Source: Eubacterium sp.
Lineage (GTDB): Bacteria; Bacillota; Clostridia; Lachnospirales; Lachnospiraceae
NCBI GenBank assembly: GCA_022767895.1
Contig: JALENH010000026.1
Span: forward strand, 1-32,742
Length of the DNA stretch: 32,742 nucleotides
Direction: 5' to 3'
A program made the translations under genes and the position numbers. The notes under the pieces are model-generated. The model was not told the origin of the DNA. It searched no databases and saw only the letters and a program-made list of their open reading frames with translations. This document shows, one piece after another, positions 9,020-16,370 of this stretch (positions within the stretch are counted from its first letter, which is position 1; each line of letters starts with the position of its first letter).

Positions 9020-9328
9020 TTTTCTCTCCCTGAATCATAGGCTTATAGCAACACATTCATTATAGCAGAGAAAATGACAAAATGAAATATTATTTCGTGC
9101 GCTTTTCCTCAATCAATATAATCTTCAGATGGCAAGACGTTACTGGAACAACGAGCCATCGGAAGACCGTCCGGTTCTGGAATTGCTGGCGGCCGGAAAG
9201 CTTACTGTAAAAGAAATTTATCCGACACCGTAAAAACGGTGCCGGCACAAAAAGCAACCTCGTTTGTCCACAGAAGTATAGTCTGGTTCTCCATGACGAA
9301 TTAAATAGAAAAGTGCCATAATTTTCTC

Positions 9329-11245
9329 CTACTCACAATCAATCCCAAGTCCACCTTCATCCCAGCGCACTTTCCGAATTCTTGCATGGCGACACGGGTC
9401 ATAAAGAGGATCATTATCCGCATACCCACATTTCCCCTCAAAACACTCTTTACTTCTGGCATGATACACAATCCAGTCTTCTCCGTTTTCGTCCTTCACA
9501 AAGGAATTATGACCCGGACCATACTCATTCTGCAAATCCTCCGATGTCAGTACTGGGTGCGGCTTCTTTTCCCAGGAAGCAACGGAAAGCAAATCACTTT
9601 CCTCTTCCGCCTCAAGCACTCCGACGCAATATTCCGGTCCGGTTCCCGACGCAGAAAAGCATACATATATTTTCCCCTCATGCTTGATTACCGCCGGCCC
9701 TTCGTTCACAGCAAATCGAACCTTTTCCCAGTCATATTCCGGCTTTGTCAAAAGCATCGGCAGAGAAATCAAATGCCATGGCTCTTCCGGATTCACTTCA
9801 CCGAGATAAAGACAGGAAATTTTATCCTCGTTGTGCTGTGCCCAAATGACATAGGAGTGTCCTGCCGCCTCAAAATAAGTCATATCAAGAGAAAATCCCG
9901 TGAAAGAAAACGTGTCCTCCGGCAGCTTTCCAAATTTACCTTTTTCTACCCATTTCCCGGTATAAGGATCGTCCCCCTCGCACTGCAGCACATGACAGTC
10001 AAATGCCCACCGGTTCTCTGTACTGCAGCTACCGGCGTAAAAAATATACCATTTTCCATTTATCTCATGAAGCTCCGGTGCCCAAATAAACCGATGACTG
10101 GCAGTGGATTCATCCGCTTCCCAAATGGTTATTTCTTCTTCCTGCGACAGTTCCTGAATCGTCTTTCCACGGCGAAGAATGACTCGGTCATACCCTTCCG
10201 GGTCCCCGTCACTTTTCATGGGATAGGATGCTGTAAAGTAATAGAATCCATCGGATCCTTTCATCACATAGGGATCCGCCCGCTCCAAAATGAACGGATT
10301 GGGGTATTTTTCTTTTTCCAATTGTTTACGAAGCTGGCAAATCAATTTCTTCTGCTCTTCGTTCTCCCTCTTCTGCTCTTCCAATTCCTTCTCAAGCCGC
10401 TCTACTTTTGACTGATTCGTTTTATTTAAACTTGCGATAATATCTTCTTTTTCAAAAAAGTCTGTCATGAGTTCCATCAATTCCTCCCGGTCTTTTGTAA
10501 TCAGTATAACACGAGAAAACACAGCTTGAAAAGAACTATTTTTTGCAAGAAATTTCTCCATATCCTCCACTTGGTCAATGGTGAGAAAATTTAACCATCT
10601 CTCCAGTTCTCCTGCTACATGAGGTTTTTGTTTTTTGAATATATCCAAACATATGTAATCGTAATATTGTAGCAGTTCCTGCTCCACTCCGGTATTGCTA
10701 GTCTGCTGAAAATGATGATGATACTTACCACTTTGTTTAAATTCCATAGGGCTATTCTCAAAGATTATTATTGTATAAACTGGTTGAATACGCTCAAAAT
10801 CAACCTCGGATTTTGGCTCCCCTTTTTCCACCGCATACTGTCTGGTTACCAGATCTGCCGAATAGCAGGCGGCCCGTTTGGAGGGAAAACGAATTCCATA
10901 TCGTTGTATTTCAACATTTCCAATGGAACCATTTTCAAATTGCACAACAAGATCCATCACAATACCCTTGCTGTACATACTGTGGTGACGTCCCTCATTT
11001 TTTAAAGAATGCAATACTTTTACCTTTTTCCCCAAAATTGCACTAATAAACCGAGACAGCTGTTCCCCGTTTTCATCCGGATCAAAAATCGTCTTAAAAA
11101 CGGTATCATTCAGCAAGTCCGGCACCCGGATACCAGCATCCACTTCCTGTAATTCCTTTTGTGTCTGCGGACTTAATCGGCTCCACAAATAAAAAAGCTC
11201 CTTGTCCATTTTGATCCGCTCATATAAAGATGTTGTTCTCTCCAT
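9329..11245 (-). CDS. Fusion protein: Rpn/PD-(D/E)XK nuclease family transposase-like domain + coiled coil + GH43 glycoside hydrolase domain
   Basis: N-terminal LLNDTVFKTIFDPDENGEQLSRFISAILGKKV...MDLVVQFENGSIGNVEIQRYG (D...ExQ); coiled coil VERLEKELEEQKRENEEQKKLICQLRKQLEKEK; then YPNPFILERADPYV...WAPELHEINGKWYIFYAG...NEGPAVIKHEGKIYVCFSASG...GHNSFVKDENGEDWIVYHAR (GH43). One uninterrupted frame. Confidence 0.88.
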   Translation of the reverse strand: MERTTSLYERIKMDKELFYLWSRLSPQTQKELQEVDAGIRVPDLLNDTVFKTIFDPDENGEQLSRFISAILGKKVKVLHSLKNEGRHHSMYSKGIVMDLVVQFENGSIGNVEIQRYGIRFPSKRAACYSADLVTRQYAVEKGEPKSEVDFERIQPVYTIIIFENSPMEFKQSGKYHHHFQQTSNTGVEQELLQYYDYICLDIFKKQKPHVAGELERWLNFLTIDQVEDMEKFLAKNSSFQAVFSRVILITKDREELMELMTDFFEKEDIIASLNKTNQSKVERLEKELEEQKRENEEQKKLICQLRKQLEKEKYPNPFILERADPYVMKGSDGFYYFTASYPMKSDGDPEGYDRVILRRGKTIQELSQEEEITIWEADESTASHRFIWAPELHEINGKWYIFYAGSCSTENRWAFDCHVLQCEGDDPYTGKWVEKGKFGKLPEDTFSFTGFSLDMTYFEAAGHSYVIWAQHNEDKISCLYLGEVNPEEPWHLISLPMLLTKPEYDWEKVRFAVNEGPAVIKHEGKIYVCFSASGTGPEYCVGVLEAEEESDLLSVASWEKKPHPVLTSEDLQNEYGPGHNSFVKDENGEDWIVYHARSKECFEGKCGYADNDPLYDPCRHARIRKVRWDEGGLGIDCE

Positions 11246-11326
11246 GTAAATCCCCCTATCGTATTAAAATATTGTTTGGTAGTCTTTCGCCAGATTGGCA
11301 TTGAAGATAGAGAACTCTCCTATCAG

Positions 11327-11368
11327 AAAAAAGCCTGCACCACCATGGATTTGGTGTGTGTAGGCTTA
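11327..11368 (-). terminator. Rho-independent terminator after the P-loop kinase gene
   Basis: Reverse strand AAGCCTACACACACC-aaatccat-GGTGGTGCAGGCTTTTTT. Confidence 0.75.
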
Positions 11369-11415
11369 ATGATATCACAATATCTTGTGGTTGTAAAGTA
11401 TAACCATTCTTTTTC

Positions 11416-11931
11416 TCATTTTGGTCTCCATTCCACCCGATACTCTTCATCGATTCGGATTATTTCACATCCATATTTTTCACAATTCTCCCGGCATCTT
11501 CTGTTTTCTTCCAATACCCACTGTTTCTCCAGGCCTTCCTCTTCTCCCCGGTTCTCAATGGCAGAGGCATACTTTTTGATATCCTCAAAATGTGATTCGA
11601 TATAATGGGGTGTCATAACGAGAAAAACCGCCCGAATCTGTGACAGATATTCCTCCTCAAATTGCTCTTTCCAGTTATAGGGAAAATAGCAGCCTTCTAT
11701 AATCAGATTCTGCTCATTTTCAATAGCCGTTTTTATCCACTCCCTCACAATCGGCCACAAATAATCGGTTAACTTGTCATCATCCATGGGGGTTAGCGAT
11801 GTCTGGTCGCTTCGTATCAACCCCATCTTCAGATGGTCCAAAGAAAAACACGGGAAATGATATGTTTCAATCATCTTTTGTGCCAAAGCTGTCTTGCCTG
11901 TGTGACTGGCACCGCCAATTAAAAATATCAT
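11416..11931 (-). CDS. P-loop NTPase/kinase-like protein (small-molecule kinase or zeta-like fold)
   Basis: MIFLIGGASHTGKTALAQKMIETY Walker A; LIIEGCYF second strand; aaggag SD. Confidence 0.75.
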   Translation of the reverse strand: MIFLIGGASHTGKTALAQKMIETYHFPCFSLDHLKMGLIRSDQTSLTPMDDDKLTDYLWPIVREWIKTAIENEQNLIIEGCYFPYNWKEQFEEEYLSQIRAVFLVMTPHYIESHFEDIKKYASAIENRGEEEGLEKQWVLEENRRCRENCEKYGCEIIRIDEEYRVEWRPK

Positions 11932-11960
11932 TTTTTATCACTCCTTATTTCCTAAATCTC

Positions 11961-11989
11961 TTGAAATTTTGTTTCTTAGATGTTATCAT
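11961..11989 (+). promoter_or_regulatory. Sigma-A promoter for putative antitoxin RNA
   Basis: TTGAAA (11961-11966), 17 bp, extended -10 TGt-TATCAT (11984-11989). Confidence 0.65.
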
Positions 11990-11995
11990 AGACTT

Positions 11996-12100
11996 AGATT
12001 AAGGAAAGCACCCACTCCGGTAGCGGATGCTCCTAGATTAGTTAAATGTCTTTACAGACACAGCCTCTCTTGTGGCTCAGACAGGAGAGGCTTATTTTTT
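11996..12100 (+). ncRNA. Putative antisense RNA antitoxin of a type I toxin-antitoxin system, complementary to the toxin mRNA 3' region
   Basis: Promoter 11961-11989; terminator AGCCTCTC(12062-12069)...GAGAGGCT(12085-12092)TATTTTTTT; convergent with the toxin gene. Confidence 0.65.
12001..12031 (-). terminator. Terminator-like hairpin of the toxin mRNA
   Basis: Minus-strand RNA GCAUCCGCU-ACCGG-AGUGGGUGC-UUUCCUU; 9-bp stem using G.U wobbles available on this strand only. Confidence 0.5.
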
Positions 12101-12214
12101 TCTCTTGTTCTTCCTCATATCGAGAAAGGCAAGCAACGCTATAAGCAAACTACCAAAGGCAATCATCAATGCTAATATACCTATGAAAATCGAAATAATT
12201 TCAAAAGCAGTCAT
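12092..12214 (-). CDS. Putative holin-like toxin (type I TA, TxpA/BsrG/Hol_Tox-like), 40 aa
   Basis: MTAFEIISIFIGILALMIAFGSLLIALLAFLDMRKNKRKK: one TM helix and basic tail; perfect SD AAAGGAGGTGG upstream; start revised from the ORF-track start at 12319. Confidence 0.85.
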   Translation of the reverse strand: MTAFEIISIFIGILALMIAFGSLLIALLAFLDMRKNKRKK

Positions 12215-12307
12215 ATGCGCCACCTCCTTTCTATGTAGTCTGGCATATTCCTCGCCAGCATATATAAAGGAGGCTACCACCCTGTCGTGGGTACTTTCCG
12301 TGAATTT

Positions 12308-12336
12308 ATTGTAACACATCTCATACCATCACGCAA
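12308..12336 (-). promoter_or_regulatory. Promoter of the holin-like toxin gene
   Basis: Reverse strand TTGCGT, 17 bp, extended -10 TGt-TACAAT. Confidence 0.65.
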
Positions 12337-12372
12337 CGAATAGTTCGGTTTTTATCACATGTTGGTCGGTGT

Positions 12373-13551
12373 TTACTCCTTTCTGCAAACCACAACTCCT
12401 GTTGCCTTATGAATAAAGAAAAAACCTTCTGAATTTTTCTGGCTCTCAACCAAATCAAAAAAACGCTCTTTGTTCCTTTCCAACCTTTCGGCATTCTCCT
12501 TGGAATAGGATGATACGTACTCATATATCAAATCCGTATCTGGTACAAGCAAATCATTTTCCTGTTCCCACCATTGTATCCCGGTAAAATATTCTGCAAG
12601 TTCGTGTTGTGCAGTTTCCAAAAAAATATCAAAAGATTCTAACGGAATATCCATGTCGGAATCAAATTCTTTTACTAATTGATGAAGTTCCCGATTATGT
12701 TCTCTGCCTATCAGACTGCTGGAAAATATACCGTTCTCTTTGAGTAAATCACGGACTTCTTTATAAAGAGAAGGGCAATTGTCATTTTTCAAATGATACA
12801 GCATGTAATTTGCCATAATCCGGTCAAAGTCACCAACCGGATAAGAAAAGTTTTCCGCGTCCTTTTTTTCCAGAGTAAATCGTAACCTTTTCTCTGGAAA
12901 TTTTTGCTGTAGTTCGTTCATGGTTCTCCCAGCGGCCTCAATCATCCCATCGGAATAATCCGTTAAATGAATTTCCAAATTTTCCGGAAGTTGTGGTGCA
13001 ACTCCCTTCCAAAAAGCAGCGTTTCCACAACCAATTTCCAATATTTTCATACCCGGCTCCAGCCGAAGTTTTTCAAGCATCCATGGAAAGAATCCAACCT
13101 CCGCCGTACTGTAATCATGGATACTTACCCGCTTATTAAAATTATCATCGTCCCGGTATTGTTCAATTACAAACTCCCTCTCTCGCGTAAGTTCCACAAT
13201 CCGTCGAAGTTTTTGCCACAAATCGGTGGTATCTGCCTTCCTCGCCTGACGCACTGCAAAAAGAACCCGTTCCATGTGCTCCGACTTTTCAATTAGCAAC
13301 CGCTCCTGTTCTGCCAGAGACTGCCTGACATCAATATCTCCCGGTTCTATCATTTGCTTAATTTGTTCCAGGGAAAATTTCAGATACCGCAGCATCAGGA
13401 TTTTCTGTAACTTTTCCACACTGCTTTCATCATAAATTCGGTATCCTGCTTCCGAATATCCCCCCGGTCTCAAAATACCTTTCTCATCATAAAAGCGCAC
13501 TGTCCTTGCCGACACACCTAATTTTTTTGCCAGTTCTCCCGCTGTGTACAT
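12373..13551 (-). CDS. MerR family regulator fused to class I SAM-dependent methyltransferase
   Basis: MYTAGELAKKLGVSARTVRFYDEKGILRPGGYSEAGYRIYDE (MerR HTH); MKILEIGCGNAAFW (SAM motif I) and DRIMANYMLYHL. Confidence 0.93.
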   Translation of the reverse strand: MYTAGELAKKLGVSARTVRFYDEKGILRPGGYSEAGYRIYDESSVEKLQKILMLRYLKFSLEQIKQMIEPGDIDVRQSLAEQERLLIEKSEHMERVLFAVRQARKADTTDLWQKLRRIVELTREREFVIEQYRDDDNFNKRVSIHDYSTAEVGFFPWMLEKLRLEPGMKILEIGCGNAAFWKGVAPQLPENLEIHLTDYSDGMIEAAGRTMNELQQKFPEKRLRFTLEKKDAENFSYPVGDFDRIMANYMLYHLKNDNCPSLYKEVRDLLKENGIFSSSLIGREHNRELHQLVKEFDSDMDIPLESFDIFLETAQHELAEYFTGIQWWEQENDLLVPDTDLIYEYVSSYSKENAERLERNKERFFDLVESQKNSEGFFFIHKATGVVVCRKE

Positions 13552-13585
13552 AGTTCTTCCTCCTTTTCATGGATTTTTCCACTTA

Positions 13586-13616
13586 ACCATACACCTTTCC
13601 GTTACGGAAAGGTCAA
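13586..13616 (-). promoter_or_regulatory. MerR-type promoter/operator with 19-bp spacer
   Basis: Reverse strand TTGACC-TTTCCGTAACGGAAAGGTG(19)-TATGGT overlapping perfect palindrome ACCTTTCCGT-T/A-ACGGAAAGGT (13593-13613). Confidence 0.85.
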
Positions 13617-13623
13617 GAGGCTT

Positions 13624-13866
13624 CTATTTATACAACGCGTAGTAATCACTTTCCATATTTTCCACATTCCTTGTGAGCCATAACTTCACATCATCCAACG
13701 CTTTGTTGTAAATGGTCTCACCCAGTACATCAAGAAAAAAATCAAGAATTGTCTCCGCACCAATAATTCCTAATTCTTCCTCTCTTTCTTCCTGAAAAAA
13801 ATAGATGATTTCTTCCTGCATTTTTTTCCTTTCTTCCGGCAAAAAGTCAAACGTATTTTTCCTCAT
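13624..13866 (-). CDS. DUF2164 family protein
   Basis: EERKKMQEEIIYFFQEEREEELGIIGAETILDFFLDVLGETIYNKALDDVKLWL; SD aaggagaggg upstream of 13866. Confidence 0.88.
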   Translation of the reverse strand: MRKNTFDFLPEERKKMQEEIIYFFQEEREEELGIIGAETILDFFLDVLGETIYNKALDDVKLWLTRNVENMESDYYALYK

Positions 13867-13944
13867 TTTCCCTCTCCTTATTTGCAAACTATTCCCATTA
13901 TAGCATCCCCATTTCGATTTACGCAACCCGCCACATTACCACAA

Positions 13945-14529
13945 CTAAAACACCCCTGTAATGAAAATTTCAAGGCCAATCAGAATCAGAATCACACCGC
14001 CCAGAATCGACGCTTCCCGGGACATATTGGTTCCAAATTTCTTTCCAAGGACAAGGCCGGATATACTAATAAAAAATGTCACCACGGCAATGATAAGTGC
14101 ACAAACCAAAGCCATACACAAATCATAGGAGGCTATGGTAAATCCAACCGACAACGCATCAATTGATGTTGCCACTCCCTGTACCAGCAATGCCGCTATG
14201 CCAAGTCCCGTTTTTTCGTCTCCCTCTTCTTCCCCTTTTCTTGCTTCCAAAAGCATTTTTCCACCCAAGAAAAGAAGCAGGCCCAATGCAATCCACGGGA
14301 TGAATTTTTCGAACGCCTGAAAGTAGCTGAGTATTACGTGAACGCAGATCCAGCCCACCATGGGCATCAATGCCTGAAAAAATGCGAACACTCCCGCAAT
14401 ACCACACATTTTTTTCCGCTTCATGGCCGGCTCACCAAGTCCGTTAGCAAGCGATACAGAGAAAGCGTCAATTGCTAACCCCACACCAAGCAGCACGCTG
14501 TTAAAGAAAAATAAAACATTCCATTCCAT
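13945..14529 (-). CDS. mntP: Manganese efflux pump MntP
   Basis: GVGLAIDAFSVSLANGL and VQGVATSIDALSVGFTI duplicated Asp-containing TM motifs of MntP/YebN. Confidence 0.93.
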   Translation of the reverse strand: MEWNVLFFFNSVLLGVGLAIDAFSVSLANGLGEPAMKRKKMCGIAGVFAFFQALMPMVGWICVHVILSYFQAFEKFIPWIALGLLLFLGGKMLLEARKGEEEGDEKTGLGIAALLVQGVATSIDALSVGFTIASYDLCMALVCALIIAVVTFFISISGLVLGKKFGTNMSREASILGGVILILIGLEIFITGVF

Positions 14530-14625
14530 CCTTTGTTCCTCCTGATTTCATTTTTGACTTTCTACCTAAAATCTGCTATCGTGTATCTTGACATCACCTA
14601 ATCCGTAGTCACAAGGAGTGTACTT

Positions 14626-15021
14626 ATGTCCCGCATACGCCAATGGTTCACAAAAACAGATTTTATCCTTATTTTGTTCCTCTTCCTCGCCGGCATTGTC
14701 TTGACACTTTGTGTGTTTCTTCCACAATCCGGGGAGGGCAGTGTTGTTGAGGTGCACGAAAACGGAGAACTCCTTCTTTCCCTGCCCCTTGACCAAAATA
14801 CAGAACGAACCATCCGGACGGATGACGGACACACAAATCACTTTGTCATCCGGGACGGCACCGTGACAATGACATCTGCTGACTGCTCCGATCAGACCTG
14901 CGTCCGCACCGGTGGAATCCGGCAGGCCGGGCAGTCCATCGTATGTCTGCCCCATCGTCTGGTACTGACCATTGTGGAACAATCTTCCTCGGACAACTCG
15001 CTGGATGCCGTCGTACAGTAG
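14626..15021 (+). CDS. NusG domain II-containing membrane-anchored protein
   Basis: N-terminal TM then VVEVHENGELLLSLPLDQN...CSDQTCVRTGGIRQAGQSIVCLPHRLVLTI. Confidence 0.88.
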   Translation: MSRIRQWFTKTDFILILFLFLAGIVLTLCVFLPQSGEGSVVEVHENGELLLSLPLDQNTERTIRTDDGHTNHFVIRDGTVTMTSADCSDQTCVRTGGIRQAGQSIVCLPHRLVLTIVEQSSSDNSLDAVVQ

Positions 15022-15071
15022 AAGATGCCAGGGGCAAGAGTTCAATAATATGATAAAAAAGGGAGGTTGCT

Positions 15072-15584
15072 ATGAAATCCCGAACCGCTAAAATCACAGA
15101 ACTTGCAATTTATACAGCCGTGGCTTTCATATTCAGTTATATCGAAAGTCTGTTTCCGCTACCCTTACCATTCCCGGGAATCAAACTGGGACTGGCAAAC
15201 CTAATCATTGTCCTCGTTCTGTACCGGGATGGTTTCAAAAATGCCTTTCTCGTATCCATGGTTCGCAATCTGCTGAACGCATTTACTTTCGGAAGTTTGT
15301 TCAGCTTCTTTTACAGCCTTGCGGGAAGCATCCTAAGTCTTGTCGTTATGGCACTGCTCCTAGCCGATAAAAAACACCTGCGGCTCTCTCCCATGGGAGT
15401 CAGTGTCGCAGGTGGTGTTCTTCACAATATTGGTCAGTTTGTCGTGGCAGCCTTCCTTGTAGGACCTACCGCCATCCTACCCTATCTGCCTTTTCTTTAC
15501 TTCGCCGGAATGATTGCCGGAGCACTCATCGGCATTTTTGCCATTCTCTGTCTCAAGAGGCTTCCTGTCAGCAATAAGAATTGA
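15072..15584 (+). CDS. Gx transporter family protein (annotated elsewhere as heptaprenyl diphosphate synthase component I)
   Basis: FSYIESLFPLPLPFPGIKLGLANLIIVLVLYRDGFKNAFLVSMVRNLLNAFTFGSLFSFFYSLAGSILS; commonly follows NusG-II proteins. Confidence 0.9.
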   Translation: MKSRTAKITELAIYTAVAFIFSYIESLFPLPLPFPGIKLGLANLIIVLVLYRDGFKNAFLVSMVRNLLNAFTFGSLFSFFYSLAGSILSLVVMALLLADKKHLRLSPMGVSVAGGVLHNIGQFVVAAFLVGPTAILPYLPFLYFAGMIAGALIGIFAILCLKRLPVSNKN

Positions 15585-16191
15585 ACAACATACCACTATA
15601 AATCGACGGCTCATACGCTGTTCCAATGTCACTCTGATGCAAATGGGCATAACTGTATACTTTTTTCTCCACATATTCCATGGGATTCATACTCATCTGC
15701 TCTGCTTTCTCTGCCAGCTGTTTCGTAAAACTCTCGGGAAGCTTGATATCTCCCTCCTCCGGCACCTCAAGGAAACCGCGGTCATCAATCTGAATTCCTG
15801 CCTCAAAAAGCTCTGCCGTATTGTTCTCCACCAGATTGCGCAGTTCTCCGCCCGGCCTGGATGGACGTCCATTGGCCTCACCATACTCATCACTACGAGT
15901 CAGCAGTTTATTGAACAAGCCGGTCATTTTCCGCAGATTGTCCCGGACATCCTCCGGTCTTCCAGTAAGCGTCTCATAAGCCGCCTCCGAAAGTTCCATA
16001 GACATCTCTTTGACATTCAGTGCATACGCCTGCGTGTCATTGGACAATTTCACCATGACAAGTGGATTCGCATTGTTCAGACTGACAATACTCTTATATT
16101 TACTTTTCAATTCACTTTTGTTGTGAACACTGTTCTTCGGAGATACCTTGGGAAGGTATCCGCCCAAATATAAATTGTATGCCGCTATCAT
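15568..16191 (-). CDS. Conserved hypothetical protein (possibly flagellar-cap-like)
   Basis: Long ORF with aaggaagg SD upstream of MIAAYNLYLGGYLPK; no clear catalytic motif; convergent overlap with 15072..15584. Confidence 0.6.
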   Translation of the reverse strand: MIAAYNLYLGGYLPKVSPKNSVHNKSELKSKYKSIVSLNNANPLVMVKLSNDTQAYALNVKEMSMELSEAAYETLTGRPEDVRDNLRKMTGLFNKLLTRSDEYGEANGRPSRPGGELRNLVENNTAELFEAGIQIDDRGFLEVPEEGDIKLPESFTKQLAEKAEQMSMNPMEYVEKKVYSYAHLHQSDIGTAYEPSIYSGMLFNSYC

Positions 16192-16310
16192 AACAATCAC
16201 GCCTTCCTTGGCTGTCCCTTTCGGGGTAACAATACGTCCTGTAATGAGCCAGACAAACAAAGTCTAGTTATTCGTTTATATTATAAACGATTTTCAGGCA
16301 AAATGCAAGA

Positions 16311-16362
16311 AAAAAGCCGGCAGGGTTTGTGTCATTCGTTGGTACAAACTCTGCCGGCTTTT
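16311..16362 (-). terminator. Terminator hairpin after the SASA esterase gene
   Basis: AAAAGCCGGCAGAGTTTGT...ACAAACCCTGCCGGCTTTTTT on the reverse strand. Confidence 0.88.
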
Positions 16363-16370
16363 CATTCTTT

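Noticed and set aside
9386-10411. 341-aa plus-strand ORF opposite the GH43 part of the fusion
   Set aside because: Antisense to a strongly supported GH43 domain; no domain signature.
12321-12524. 67-aa minus-strand ORF between the toxin and the MerR gene
   Set aside because: Mostly overlaps the MerR-methyltransferase coding region in another frame; no SD or family resemblance.
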